From assembly GCF_033097505.1 (NCBI RefSeq), contig NZ_AP028654.1, forward strand, positions 1,942,001 through 2,006,000: a stretch of 64,000 bases of DNA. The letters run 5' to 3'. Made by a program: the position numbers and the translations under genes. Below the pieces are notes generated by a model. The model was not told where the DNA came from, searched no databases, and saw only the letters and a program-made list of their open reading frames with translations. Positions 1 to 8,921 of the stretch are shown here, one piece after another (within the stretch, counting starts at the first letter, position 1; each line of letters opens with the position of its first letter). This DNA is from Helicovermis profundi. GTDB taxonomy: Bacteria > Bacillota > Clostridia > Peptostreptococcales > Acidaminobacteraceae.

Positions 1-180
1 TTCCATTACAGCTTCTTTTTCTTCTGGGCTAACTTTTCTCATATTTGCAATTTCAAGTGTTAATTCTTCTATCTCATCATCTGGAAGCTGAGAAAAAATC
101 TGCGCTGACTTATCAGGACCAAGCCCTATCAATAAAATTGCAGCTTTTTCCTTACCATTTAATCCACCTTTTTTCGCCAT
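1..180 (-). CDS. fliG: Flagellar motor switch protein FliG, N-terminal part (cut by window edge)
   Basis: Only the first 60 codons are present; the gene starts with ATG at 180 and runs off the window at position 1. The peptide begins MAKKGGLNGKEKAAILLIGL and continues with an acidic stretch containing LPDDEIEEL and IANMRK, the start of the FliG N-terminal domain. In other bacteria this domain binds the C-terminus of FliF and couples the rotor to the MS ring. It follows fliF by 14 bases, so the two are in one operon with flgB, flgC and fliE. Confidence 0.93.
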   Translation of the reverse strand, partial: MAKKGGLNGKEKAAILLIGLGPDKSAQIFSQLPDDEIEELTLEIANMRKVSPEEKEAVME

Positions 181-194
181 AAAATTCTACTCTC

Positions 195-1739
195 CTACTC
201 TTCGTTAATCCAAGCTCTAAGAAGTTGTGCAACAGCTTCTGGACTCGAATCAATAAATTTCTCTATTTGATACTTTGGACTTGACTTGTCTTCATATTCT
301 GATGGTATTTCTTCCAATTCTTGAATTTGCTCTTCCATTTCTTTTTGAAGTTGTTCTTCTTTCTCTTTTCCCTTTCTTCTTAAAAGAACAAATATAACTA
401 AACCACCAATTAATAAGGATGCTACAATTACTCCAAATAGCCAGATTGGAACACCGTTTGTAGTCGTAGCCATACTTGAAACAAGATCATATCCAGCATT
501 GGGATCTGCAAATTTTCTAGCTTGGACTTCAACAACTTTTGCATCAAATCCCGAAACAGCTGAAACCAAACTTTTTAATTCATTTTTATGAGCATCTGTT
601 AGTTTATTATCAACTAAAGCATCAGTATTAACTACTACGCCTATACTTATTTCTTTAATTTGTCCTTTAGCTTTAGAAATTTGAGTACTGATTTCATTAA
701 GTTCATAATTAAGTGTTTTTGAAGCTTTATTATAACCAGAAGTTCCTGTATCACTAGCAGCATAATTTGTTGTGGTTGTATTAGTATCTGTTCCTGGCGC
801 TCCAGCACCTGTATCTCCATTTTTTACATCTTCCGTTATCTGAGACATACTTCTAACCATACCATTTGTTTCCCCCTCAATTGGAGGAGAAAATACTTTT
901 GTCGACGTATCCTTTGAATCAAAATCCAAAGTTACAGTAGCCATAACTTTAACGTTATTTTTGCCATATAAACTTGAAAGAAATTCTGTTATTCTGTCTT
1001 GAAGACGAGTCTCAACTGATTTTGTTAAATCAAATTGACTAGAGGCAACATACCCATCATCATATACACCAGATTTGTTTAATTCAACTCCTGTATTGTC
1101 AATTATTGATACATTATTTTTTTTAAGTCCCTTAACTGAATTAACTAGGATCATTACAATACCATCAACTTGTGGCTGGCTTAGAGTAGATCCATTTTTC
1201 ACTTTTAAAATAACACTCGCCTTAGACTCAGAATCATCTGTTAATAAATAGGCAGAATCACTTGGTATAAATAACTGAACTACAGCTTCATCAATACCAT
1301 CTAAAAATTCAATTGCTTGCTCAAGAGCTGATGCTTTAGCAATTAAAAACATTTTATCTTTTTCTTCTGAAGTCATTGTTAAAGAGTTACTAGCAAATGC
1401 ATCTGTCCAAGTAAAATCTTTTTGATTTAATACACCTTGTACAGATAAGGACATTTTCGCCTTGCTTAATTGATTTTTATCAACTAAAATTGTTGTAGTG
1501 TTTTGGTCTTTCCATTTTATTCCATCTTTGTCTAGCGCCGCTGTAATAGAAGACGCTTCAGAAACAGTAACATTTTGAGCAAGAGTAACATAATTAACTC
1601 GTGTAAGTAGAATTATAACCGCTGCGAATATCAAAACAAATACTATAGCACCACCAATTATTAAGTATCTTCTTTTTTTATCCATTGTTGAAAAAAAATC
1701 ATTCATTTGAGTTCTTATTCTATTTAAAAACTCTCCCAT
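195..1739 (-). CDS. fliF: Flagellar MS-ring protein FliF
   Basis: Encodes 514 residues that form the membrane-embedded MS ring, the base on which the flagellar rotor and export gate assemble. The start at ATG 1739 (MGEFLNRIR) is chosen over an upstream alternative start because GAGAGG lies just before it and family members begin this way. One membrane helix is at about residues 25-48 and a second at about 430-453; the large periplasmic region between them carries the ring-building motifs. The acidic tail ending SSPEAVAQLLRAWINEE is the expected FliG-binding segment. Length is normal for the family. It sits between fliE and fliG. Confidence 0.96.
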   Translation of the reverse strand: MGEFLNRIRTQMNDFFSTMDKKRRYLIIGGAIVFVLIFAAVIILLTRVNYVTLAQNVTVSEASSITAALDKDGIKWKDQNTTTILVDKNQLSKAKMSLSVQGVLNQKDFTWTDAFASNSLTMTSEEKDKMFLIAKASALEQAIEFLDGIDEAVVQLFIPSDSAYLLTDDSESKASVILKVKNGSTLSQPQVDGIVMILVNSVKGLKKNNVSIIDNTGVELNKSGVYDDGYVASSQFDLTKSVETRLQDRITEFLSSLYGKNNVKVMATVTLDFDSKDTSTKVFSPPIEGETNGMVRSMSQITEDVKNGDTGAGAPGTDTNTTTTNYAASDTGTSGYNKASKTLNYELNEISTQISKAKGQIKEISIGVVVNTDALVDNKLTDAHKNELKSLVSAVSGFDAKVVEVQARKFADPNAGYDLVSSMATTTNGVPIWLFGVIVASLLIGGLVIFVLLRRKGKEKEEQLQKEMEEQIQELEEIPSEYEDKSSPKYQIEKFIDSSPEAVAQLLRAWINEE

Positions 1740-1781
1740 ATATGTAACCTCTCTTTTTTTATATGTCAATCAACAAAACAA

Positions 1782-1816
1782 TTTCTTAATTTAATATATG
1801 ATATTAAATTAAGAAA
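1782..1816. repeat. Perfect 14-bp AT-only inverted repeat between fliE and fliF
   Basis: The arms TTTCTTAATTTAAT (1782-1795) and ATTAAATTAAGAAA (1803-1816) are perfect complements around a 7-base loop. There is no clear U tract on the minus strand, so it is not an obvious terminator. It may shape mRNA processing or the relative expression of fliE and fliF; function is not shown by the sequence. Confidence 0.6.
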
Positions 1817-1828
1817 TCTAATTTATAA

Positions 1829-2143
1829 TTAAAATTGTATCCTCATTATCTCTTTATAAGCATCCATAATTTTATTTCTTACTTCTACTGCAAAATCTAA
1901 AGTTACTTCCGCCTTTTGAGATGCAATCATTACTTCATGTAAATTTTCAACATCGCCAACTGCAAGAAGTTGATCCATTTTATTAGAATCTATTTCAGAT
2001 TCATTCACTTTATCTAATGCATTTAACAAATAATTGCTAAAATTATTTGTTGTGACATTAGTAGTATTTTTAGGCGAAAGGTTTGCGTTGACTTTACTTA
2101 TATTATTAATATTTGCATTATCAAGTCCATTAATTAAACTCAT
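1829..2143 (-). CDS. fliE: Flagellar hook-basal body protein FliE
   Basis: Encodes 104 residues. FliE connects the MS ring to the proximal rod and is the first rod protein exported. The conserved C-terminal half is present (FSNYLLNALDKVNESE, then a segment with ASQKAEVTLDFAVEVRNK and the end MDAYKEIMRIQF). The Asn-rich N-terminal third is variable, as in the family. It lies 10 bases after flgC and about 90 bases before fliF. Confidence 0.95.
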   Translation of the reverse strand: MSLINGLDNANINNISKVNANLSPKNTTNVTTNNFSNYLLNALDKVNESEIDSNKMDQLLAVGDVENLHEVMIASQKAEVTLDFAVEVRNKIMDAYKEIMRIQF

Positions 2144-2153
2144 CTAATCACCT

Positions 2154-2594
2154 CTATTTTCCAATCTCAAGTGCCTTCATTGCCATCCCTTTTGTTCCAT
2201 TTATAACAGTAATATTAGCATCATATGCTCTTGTAGCAGAAATTAAATTTATCATTTCTGTTACCGTTTCAACATTAGGTAGTAAGACATATCCATCTTT
2301 ATCTGCATCAGGGTGAGTAGGATTATATTCTCTTTTAAAAGGCGACATATCTTCTCTAATTGCCTCTACTTCTACACCCTTTCCAGATCCACTTTGACCA
2401 CTTGCTTTTTTAAGTATATCACTAAAAGAGTTTCCTTCTAATTCTCTAAATACTGGAATTTGTCTTCTGTATGGTCCGCCACTAGCTGTTCTCGTAGTAT
2501 TTGCATTTGCAATATTTTTTGAAATCAAATCCATCCTAAGTCTTTCAGCAGTCAAAGCAGAAGTGCTAATATTAATACTATTAAAAAATCCCAT
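2154..2594 (-). CDS. flgC: Flagellar basal-body rod protein FlgC
   Basis: Encodes 146 residues of a proximal rod subunit. The N-terminus MGFFNSINISTSALTAERLR followed by LISKNIANANTTRT is the flagellar rod/hook signature. The C-terminal VTEMINLISATRAYDANITV is the paired helix that polymerises with it. Start ATG 2594 follows a GGGGAGG site. It lies 5 bases downstream of flgB. Confidence 0.96.
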   Translation of the reverse strand: MGFFNSINISTSALTAERLRMDLISKNIANANTTRTASGGPYRRQIPVFRELEGNSFSDILKKASGQSGSGKGVEVEAIREDMSPFKREYNPTHPDADKDGYVLLPNVETVTEMINLISATRAYDANITVINGTKGMAMKALEIGK

Positions 2595-2599
2595 CTAAA

Positions 2600-2998
2600 C
2601 TACCTCCCCTCTTTTATTGCAATCTTAATTCTTCTAAGCTGATCCGAAATTTGTCTTGTTAAAAAATCATATTGCATTATATTTTTACTATATGCAGACA
2701 TTTCTGTATCTATATCAACGTTATTATTATCTTTTCTAAAACTTGTATTTCTGTCCTTTTCAATAGTAGGCTCAAATGAATTGTAGGTATTAATATGAGC
2801 ATTATTTGTAGTTTTCATACTTACCCCATTATTAATTTTCATTTGATCTCTTAATACGCTTTCAAAATCAACAGTCTCTCTTTTATATCCAGGGGTATTA
2901 ACATTTGCAATATTGTTTGAAATCGCTTGGTTTTTTTTCCAAGAACCATCCATTGCTTTTTTTAAAAAATCAATATTATTAAAAGATGTTTTTATCAT
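2600..2998 (-). CDS. flgB: Flagellar basal-body rod protein FlgB
   Basis: Encodes 132 residues of the proximal rod protein FlgB. The start ATG 2998 (MIKTSFNNIDFLKKA) has GGAGG eight bases upstream; the 23 codons that stay open further upstream are AT-rich and unlike the family. The rod motif NQAISNNIANVNTPGYKRE is at about residues 24-42, and the C-terminal YDFLTRQISDQLRRIK helix matches FlgB. It is the first gene of the flagellar operon here and is separated from codY by a terminator. Confidence 0.94.
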   Translation of the reverse strand: MIKTSFNNIDFLKKAMDGSWKKNQAISNNIANVNTPGYKRETVDFESVLRDQMKINNGVSMKTTNNAHINTYNSFEPTIEKDRNTSFRKDNNNVDIDTEMSAYSKNIMQYDFLTRQISDQLRRIKIAIKEGR

Positions 2999-3066
2999 AT
3001 TATCAGCCTCCATAATTATGTTATCGACAATTATGAGTATATTTTTATATTTAATAAATAAATACA

Positions 3067-3113
3067 AAAAAAATATATACCCTTTACTTATTTTAATAAA
3101 TAAAGGATATATA
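3067..3113 (-). terminator. Intrinsic terminator after codY
   Basis: On the minus strand a 12-bp stem, CCTTTATTTATT paired with AATAAGTAAAGG around a 2-base loop, is extended by AT pairs and followed by eight T residues. It ends the topA-codY transcript before flgB. Confidence 0.85.
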
Positions 3114-3152
3114 CATTATATCATAAATTTGCGCCTATTGAGAGCAATAATA

Positions 3153-3929
3153 TTACTTATTTAATTTTTCTAATTCCGCAAACAGTTTCTTGTTTAAAAC
3201 CTTAATATAAGTACCTTTCATACCAAGAGATCTTGATTCTATAACTCCTGCACTTTCAAATTTCCTAAGTGCATTTACAATAACACTTCTCGTTATACCA
3301 ACTCTATCAGCAATTTTACTTGCAACTAATAAACCTTCATCTCCATCTAGCTCTTTAAATATATGTTCAATTGCTTCAAATTCAGAATATGAAAGAGTTC
3401 CTATAGCCATCTGAACAATCGCTTTTTTTCTAGCTTCCTCTTCATCGGCTTCATTTTTCGCTCTTATTATTTCCATACCAACAACTGTTGCAGCATATTC
3501 CGCAAGTATTAGATCGTCATCTGAATATTTACTACCTCTAGCTACAATTAATGTTCCAATCCTCTCACCTCTTCCTATAATAGGAACGATTGTAGCGAAT
3601 TTCGAATAACTAGTTTTGTCATTTTTAAAAATATCCACTAGTTTCTCTTCTGTTACATTAAAAATAGTTGATTCCACTTTTAAAAGTTCTTTATTATCAT
3701 TTTCAGAAAAATGTTCTGTACCTGTAGTTTCATCAAAAATAAGCGGACTATCACTATTATCCACTAAACTAATTCCTAAAATTTTACCACGCTTACTAGC
3801 AACGTAAATATTAGCATCTAATACATCTTTTAAAATATTAGTTAGGTCTGAAAATGCAATTGTTCTTTTTCCTGAAAGTTGAATAATATTGTTAAGTTTC
3901 CTCGTTTTTTCTAAAAGTAAATTACTCAT
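3153..3929 (-). CDS. codY: GTP- and branched-chain-amino-acid-sensing repressor CodY
   Basis: Encodes 258 residues. CodY is the global nutrient repressor of low-GC Gram-positives, activated by GTP and isoleucine/valine. The N-terminal GAF-like sensor starts MSNLLLEKTRKLNNIIQLSG and the C-terminal winged helix includes ASKIADRVGITRSVIVNALR, the highly conserved DNA-recognition segment. The ATG follows the topA stop with no gap and its ribosome binding site (AGGAGG) lies inside the end of topA, so the two are co-transcribed. As in Bacillus, codY precedes flgB, but xerC and hslUV are not between topA and codY here. Confidence 0.97.
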   Translation of the reverse strand: MSNLLLEKTRKLNNIIQLSGKRTIAFSDLTNILKDVLDANIYVASKRGKILGISLVDNSDSPLIFDETTGTEHFSENDNKELLKVESTIFNVTEEKLVDIFKNDKTSYSKFATIVPIIGRGERIGTLIVARGSKYSDDDLILAEYAATVVGMEIIRAKNEADEEEARKKAIVQMAIGTLSYSEFEAIEHIFKELDGDEGLLVASKIADRVGITRSVIVNALRKFESAGVIESRSLGMKGTYIKVLNKKLFAELEKLNK

Positions 3930-6014
3930 TTAAGCCTCCTGTTTTTCATCATTATTAATTTCTTCTATATATTTACATTCTTTATTTGCACATTCAATTC
4001 GATGTATTTTTTTCGTTTTTCTCTCAACCAATACATCTGAACAAATTGGACATAAGCGTCCAATAGGTCTATTCCATGAAACAAAATTACAATCAGGAAA
4101 AGTACTACATCCATAAAAAGTTTTATACTTTCTTGTTTTTCTTTCAACAACTTGACCCGACTCACATTTAGGACAATGTACTCCAATTTCTTTTAAAATA
4201 GCTTTTGTATTTGAGCACTCAGGATAATTCGAACATGCTAAGAATTTACCATATCTTCCATGTTTGATATTCATAAATGCACCACATTTTTCACAAACAA
4301 TATCTGTTTCTTCAGTTAAATCTATTTTATCAAGTTCTTTATCAGCATGCTCTAGCATTTCTTTAAAAGGACTATAGAAATCTCTTATAATGCTTTTCCA
4401 CTCTAATTCATCATTTTCAACATTATCTAGATTGTTTTCAAGACTTGCTGTAAAATCAACCGAAACAATACTTGTAAAATAATTTACAATTATTTCATTG
4501 ATGATGTATGCAAGCTCTGTAGGTTTTAATGATTTTTTTTCTCGTTCTATATAACCTCTACCAATAATTGTACCAATCGTAGGTGCGTAAGTACTTGGTC
4601 TACCAATTCCGTTTTCTTCCATGTATTTCACCAAACTCGCCTCAGTATATCTTGCAGGTGGCTGAGTAAAATGCTGGTCTAAGTCTATATTTTTAGATTT
4701 TAATTTTTCATTAACTTGAACTTCAGCAATTTCTTTATCTTTTGTAGCACTATAAGAATAAATTTTTAGAAATCCGTCAAATTTTAATTTTGAACCTGAA
4801 GATTTAAATAAATATTCGCCGTTTTTAACTTTAACACTTATCGAATCATATAATGCATCAGCCATTTGACTTGCAACAAATCTTTCCCATATCAATTTAT
4901 AAAGTTTATATTGATCTTTACTTAGAGAACCCTCTATTTCAAGAGGGATACGTAGTACGCTTGTTGGCCTTATAGCCTCATGAGCATCTTGAGTAGTTTT
5001 TTTCTTCGTAGTTTTTTTAACAGATTTTTTCAAGTAATCTTCACTTAAATTTTCGACTATAAATGAGCTAAGTTCTTCTTTTGCTTCATTAGATATTCTC
5101 GTAGAATCAGTCCTCATATAAGTAATTAAACCAATTGTACCATTTTTTTTGATATTAATTCCTTCATATAACTGCTGAGCTATAATCATCGTCTTCTTAG
5201 TTGAGAATCCATACCTATTCGCCGCTTCTTGCTGAAGACTAGAAGTAGTAAAGCATGCATAGGGAGATCTCTTTTTAACTTTTTTCTCAACGCTTTCTAC
5301 AATAAAATCATTTTCGCTAATATCTTTTTTTATATTTTCAGCTTCTTCTATTGATTTAATTTCTATTTTTTTATTATTTTTTAGTGCTAAATCGTAAACA
5401 GACAATTCACTAAGTTTGTTTAATAAACTCGCATGAACACTCCAGTATTCTTCACTATTAAATGCCTTGATTGACTCTTCTCTATCAACAATCAATTTAG
5501 TAGCAACTGACTGAACTCTACCAGCACTAAGTCCTTTTTTAACTTTATTCCAAAGTATTGGACTAATACTATATCCAACTAATCTATCTAAAATTCTTCT
5601 TGCTTGCTGAGCATCAACCAACTTCATATTTATTTCTTTTGGTTTTTTTATAGCTGCTCTAATAGCATCTTTTGTTATTTCGTGAAACTCCACTCTACAT
5701 TTTTCTTTTATATCAATACCTAACATAAAAGAAAGATGCCACGCAATCGCTTCACCTTCTCTATCGGGGTCAGTTGCAAGAAATATTTTTTCTGCTTTTT
5801 TCGCAGCTTTTCTAAGTTCCTTTACAACTGGTCCTTTTCCTCTAATAGTAATATAATTAGGTTCAAAATCATTTTCGATATCGATACCCATTTTACTCTT
5901 AGGCAAATCTCTTACATGTCCCACTGAAGCTTTGACGGTATAATTCTTACCTAAAAACTTCTCAATAGTTTTTGCTTTTGCAGGAGATTCAACTATAACT
6001 AAGTACTTTCCCAT
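3930..6014 (-). CDS. topA: DNA topoisomerase I
   Basis: Encodes 694 residues of the type IA enzyme that relaxes negative supercoils. The start ATG 6014 (MGKYLVIVESPAKAKTIEKF) follows GGAGGG; an upstream in-frame start lacks a site. The TOPRIM domain is N-terminal with DPDREGEAIAWHL. The catalytic tyrosine is in GLITYMRTDSTRIS. Three C-terminal four-cysteine zinc ribbons are visible (CEKC...CSNYPEC, CPKC...CSTFPDC, CPIC...CANKEC). It forms an operon with codY. Confidence 0.97.
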   Translation of the reverse strand: MGKYLVIVESPAKAKTIEKFLGKNYTVKASVGHVRDLPKSKMGIDIENDFEPNYITIRGKGPVVKELRKAAKKAEKIFLATDPDREGEAIAWHLSFMLGIDIKEKCRVEFHEITKDAIRAAIKKPKEINMKLVDAQQARRILDRLVGYSISPILWNKVKKGLSAGRVQSVATKLIVDREESIKAFNSEEYWSVHASLLNKLSELSVYDLALKNNKKIEIKSIEEAENIKKDISENDFIVESVEKKVKKRSPYACFTTSSLQQEAANRYGFSTKKTMIIAQQLYEGINIKKNGTIGLITYMRTDSTRISNEAKEELSSFIVENLSEDYLKKSVKKTTKKKTTQDAHEAIRPTSVLRIPLEIEGSLSKDQYKLYKLIWERFVASQMADALYDSISVKVKNGEYLFKSSGSKLKFDGFLKIYSYSATKDKEIAEVQVNEKLKSKNIDLDQHFTQPPARYTEASLVKYMEENGIGRPSTYAPTIGTIIGRGYIEREKKSLKPTELAYIINEIIVNYFTSIVSVDFTASLENNLDNVENDELEWKSIIRDFYSPFKEMLEHADKELDKIDLTEETDIVCEKCGAFMNIKHGRYGKFLACSNYPECSNTKAILKEIGVHCPKCESGQVVERKTRKYKTFYGCSTFPDCNFVSWNRPIGRLCPICSDVLVERKTKKIHRIECANKECKYIEEINNDEKQEA

Positions 6015-6119
6015 TAGCACCCTCCAATTTATACATTTATCATCACTTGATGTATACATTACTATTTAAAATTTATCTTACAATTATAAGTAATATAATA
6101 AATATTACAAACATTTTGT

Positions 6120-6148
6120 ATTATAACAGAAAATTCAAAATGTTTCAA
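6120..6148 (-). promoter_or_regulatory. Promoter of topA-codY
   Basis: On the minus strand TTGAAA, a 17-base spacer and TATAAT form a near-perfect sigma-A promoter about 105 bases before the topA start. A 10-bp inverted repeat, AAACATTTTG / CAAAATGTTT (6109-6118 and 6136-6145), brackets the -10. The spacer contains AATTTTCTG, the left nine bases of the CodY consensus box, which hints at feedback by CodY. Confidence 0.75.
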
Positions 6149-6175
6149 AAAAATATTCAATTTAAAGTAATGCAA

Positions 6176-6214
6176 AAAAATACTGCTACTTACCATCGAA
6201 GTAGCAGTATTTTT
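6176..6214 (-). terminator. Intrinsic terminator after dprA
   Basis: A 12-bp perfect stem, ATACTGCTACTT / AAGTAGCAGTAT (6180-6191 and 6199-6210), is flanked by A and T runs, so it can act on either strand. On the minus strand it immediately follows the dprA stop. Confidence 0.88.
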
Positions 6215-7292
6215 ATTTTGATATATATCTATTTCCTGATAATTTATCAATTTTGCCTATTAATTGTAACTCCAATATTTCTTTTGTAATTATACCACTA
6301 GAAATATTTAAGTCAATAGGTAAATTGCTAATGTGTATTTTAGGATTGCTTTTAATATAACAAAATATTCTTTCTTGTAGGTCAGTTAAATCAATATTAC
6401 TCCTCTGATTTATTTTAATATCAAAGTACTCAATCATATCATCAATAGATACGATTGGAATCGCACCTTCTTTAATAAGGAAATTTGTACCTTTACTTCT
6501 CATACTATATATGCTTCCCGGAACCGCATAAACATCTTTTCCTTGATTAAGTGCATGATTCACTGTAATAATAGTTCCACTTTTAATCCCTGCTTCAATA
6601 ACTATCACAGATTCAGAAAGAGCGCTTATTATTCTATTTCTTTTTGGGAAATTATAACTATAAGGTTTTGTTTCATCTGGATATTCAGATATAAATAGAT
6701 TTTCTTCTCTAATAATCTTATAAATTTTTTTATTTTCTGACGGATAGCATATATCTAAGCCACATCCAAGAACTGCAATAGTATCTCCTAAACCATCTAT
6801 TGCAGCTTTATGAGCAAAAGTATCTATACCATAAGCAAATCCACTAATAATTGTATAGCCATTTTCTGAAAGCAATTTAGAAATATTATAAGCTGTTTTT
6901 TCCCCTTCATACGAAGGATTTCTTGTCCCTACTATTGCCACTGTTTTATTTTGAATCTTATCACTATTTAACAATTCTTCATTTCCCCTATAAAAAAGCA
7001 ACATTGGCGGATCATCAATTTCTTTTAATTTTTTAGGATATTTTTTTGATGAATAAGTTAATATTTTACTACCACCTTTCAAAAGGTCTTTATACTTGTT
7101 TTTTAAAAGGTTAACTGATCGTAAATTGATATATTCCCTTGCTATTTTTTTATTATTTGTTATAGTCATAAATTCGTCAAACGTACAATTTGCTAAAAAA
7201 TCATACCCGTATTGCATTATTAATTTTTTAGATTTACATGGTCCTATACCTTTTACTAGAAAAAGTAATAAATCTATATATTTACTTTCCAC
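6213..7292 (-). CDS. dprA: DNA-processing protein DprA (Smf)
   Basis: Encodes 359 residues. DprA loads RecA onto incoming single-stranded DNA during transformation and is widely kept in non-competent species. The Rossmann-fold core has TVAIVGTRNPSYEGEKTA and IISGFAYGIDTFAHKAAI, followed by AVLGCGLDICYPSENKK and SGTIITVNHALNQGKDVYAV. The C-terminal ~70 residues look like the winged-helix DML1-type domain. It overlaps nothing, has one base between its start and the yifB stop, and is likely co-transcribed with yifB. Confidence 0.95.
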   Translation of the reverse strand: MESKYIDLLLFLVKGIGPCKSKKLIMQYGYDFLANCTFDEFMTITNNKKIAREYINLRSVNLLKNKYKDLLKGGSKILTYSSKKYPKKLKEIDDPPMLLFYRGNEELLNSDKIQNKTVAIVGTRNPSYEGEKTAYNISKLLSENGYTIISGFAYGIDTFAHKAAIDGLGDTIAVLGCGLDICYPSENKKIYKIIREENLFISEYPDETKPYSYNFPKRNRIISALSESVIVIEAGIKSGTIITVNHALNQGKDVYAVPGSIYSMRSKGTNFLIKEGAIPIVSIDDMIEYFDIKINQRSNIDLTDLQERIFCYIKSNPKIHISNLPIDLNISSGIITKEILELQLIGKIDKLSGNRYISK

Positions 7293-7293
7293 T

Positions 7294-8805
7294 CTATCCT
7301 CCTACACCATCAAAATTTCTAAGACTAATTGCTTCAGAAATATGCAATTCATTAATCAACTCTTCACCGTCTATATCCGCAATCGTTCGCGAAATTTTTA
7401 ATATTTTATTAATACTTCTAAAACTACACTTAGCAAATTTTATATACTTATCAAACATTATCTTTGCATTTTCATTTAAAACACAATACTCTTCGACCTC
7501 TTTCGAAGTCATATTTCCATTATATTTTTTTCTAGAAAATCTATTTTGCTGAATAAGTAAAGCCTTACTTATTTCACTATATAGTTCATTTGAGCTTTTA
7601 GAGTAGTTTTTATTATTAAAACTTTCTCTAGAACTCTTATAAATCATATATTGAATATCTATCCTATCAAGCATTGGACCTGAAAGTTTACTTTTATATT
7701 TTTTAATTTCTCTTTCAGAACATGTACATTCATTATCAGAACCAAGATGGCCACAAGGACAAGGATTTGAGGTTGCCACTAATAGAAAATCAGATAAAAA
7801 AGTTATTTTACTGGCCAGTCTTGATAAGGAAATACACTTATCTTCTATTGGAATCCTTAAAGATTCTAAAACTTCTTTTTTATATTCTAAAATTTCATCT
7901 AAAAGTAATATCCCATTATTTGCTAGTGTTATCTCACCTGGCACTATTTTTTTCCCACCTCCAATCATCGATAATTTCGTCACACTTGAATGCGGCATTC
8001 TAACAGGTCTTTTAGCAATGGTTTCTAAAGAAAATTTCGAATCTAACAAACTAAAAATCTTAGCATTAGAAATAATTTCATCATAATTCATTTTAGGAAG
8101 TATCGTTACAACCCTTTTTGCTACCATTGTTTTCCCAATTCCCGGTTCTCCTAGAAGAAGTATATTATGTCTTCCACATGCTGCAATTTGAACAACTCTT
8201 TTAAGAGCTTCTTGAGATAATACATCCTTAAAATCATAATCGTACATACATTTAACAATATTTTTATTATTCATTCCTACACTTTTCTCAAAAATTAATT
8301 CTTTGGTAAAATCAATTTCTAATATACTCGAAATTCCTAAAAGTAAAACATTTTCTATCAAATTTGCTTCTTCCATATTTAATAAAGGAATTACAAATTT
8401 ATTTATACCTTCTTCTTTTAATTTTATTATTAACGGAAGAATTCCTTTAACATTTACAACAGAACCATTTAGATTTATTTCACCTATAAATGCTGTATCG
8501 AGTAAGCTACTATACAAGCCTGAAAATGATTCTGAAAGCAAAATACTCACAAAAATCGGCAAATCTAAATGAGATCCATCTTTCCTTAAATCTGCAGGTA
8601 CTAAATTTACCACAATTTTTTTATAAGGAAATTGAATTTTCAACATTCTACACGCGCTAATTATCCTTTCTCTTGATTCATTAACTATTTTATCCGGAAG
8701 TCCAACAATTTTAAAATTTGGAATTCCTTTGCCAATATAAGTTTCTATATATATCTTTTGAACTTCCACAAAATTTAGCACTCCAGAAATCACTTTCGAA
8801 TAAAT
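7294..8805 (-). CDS. yifB: YifB/ComM family AAA+ ATPase (Mg-chelatase-like)
   Basis: Encodes about 503 residues. In Gram-negative competence ComM is a helicase that extends branch migration; the role in Clostridia is not established. The N-terminal Lon-protease-like fold contains IVGLPDKIVNESRERI, the Walker A is LLLGEPGIGKTMVAKR, Walker B NNGILLLDEILEYK, and a cysteine cluster CPCGHLGSDNECTC follows. The start is unusual: the recognised GTG at 8793 has no site at proper distance, whereas ATT at 8805 lies 3 bases after GGGGGGTGGG and gives IYSKV, matching the family start M(F/L)SKVYS. I therefore infer an ATT start. Confidence 0.88.
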   Translation of the reverse strand: MYSKVISGVLNFVEVQKIYIETYIGKGIPNFKIVGLPDKIVNESRERIISACRMLKIQFPYKKIVVNLVPADLRKDGSHLDLPIFVSILLSESFSGLYSSLLDTAFIGEINLNGSVVNVKGILPLIIKLKEEGINKFVIPLLNMEEANLIENVLLLGISSILEIDFTKELIFEKSVGMNNKNIVKCMYDYDFKDVLSQEALKRVVQIAACGRHNILLLGEPGIGKTMVAKRVVTILPKMNYDEIISNAKIFSLLDSKFSLETIAKRPVRMPHSSVTKLSMIGGGKKIVPGEITLANNGILLLDEILEYKKEVLESLRIPIEDKCISLSRLASKITFLSDFLLVATSNPCPCGHLGSDNECTCSEREIKKYKSKLSGPMLDRIDIQYMIYKSSRESFNNKNYSKSSNELYSEISKALLIQQNRFSRKKYNGNMTSKEVEEYCVLNENAKIMFDKYIKFAKCSFRSINKILKISRTIADIDGEELINELHISEAISLRNFDGVGG

Positions 8806-8854
8806 AAACCCACCCCCCTATACTTTTTTTGTTATAAACTAACTTTCACACTCT

Positions 8855-8883
8855 ATATTATCATTTGAGGTAATTTTTGTAAA
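8855..8883 (-). promoter_or_regulatory. Promoter of yifB-dprA
   Basis: TTTACA (8878-8883), a 17-base spacer and TATTAT-like TAATAT (8855-8860) on the minus strand, about 50 bases before the proposed ATT start and after the upstream terminator. Confidence 0.6.
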
Positions 8884-8891
8884 TAACATAT

Positions 8892-8920
8892 AAAAAAAAT
8901 ACCCTTCGGTATTTTTATTT
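8892..8920 (-). terminator. Intrinsic terminator after the 8922-9326 gene
   Basis: AAATACC-CTTC-GGTATTT with extra A/T pairs; on the minus strand it is followed by eight T residues. It separates the ylqG-yraN operon from yifB. Confidence 0.85.
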
Positions 8921-8921
8921 T

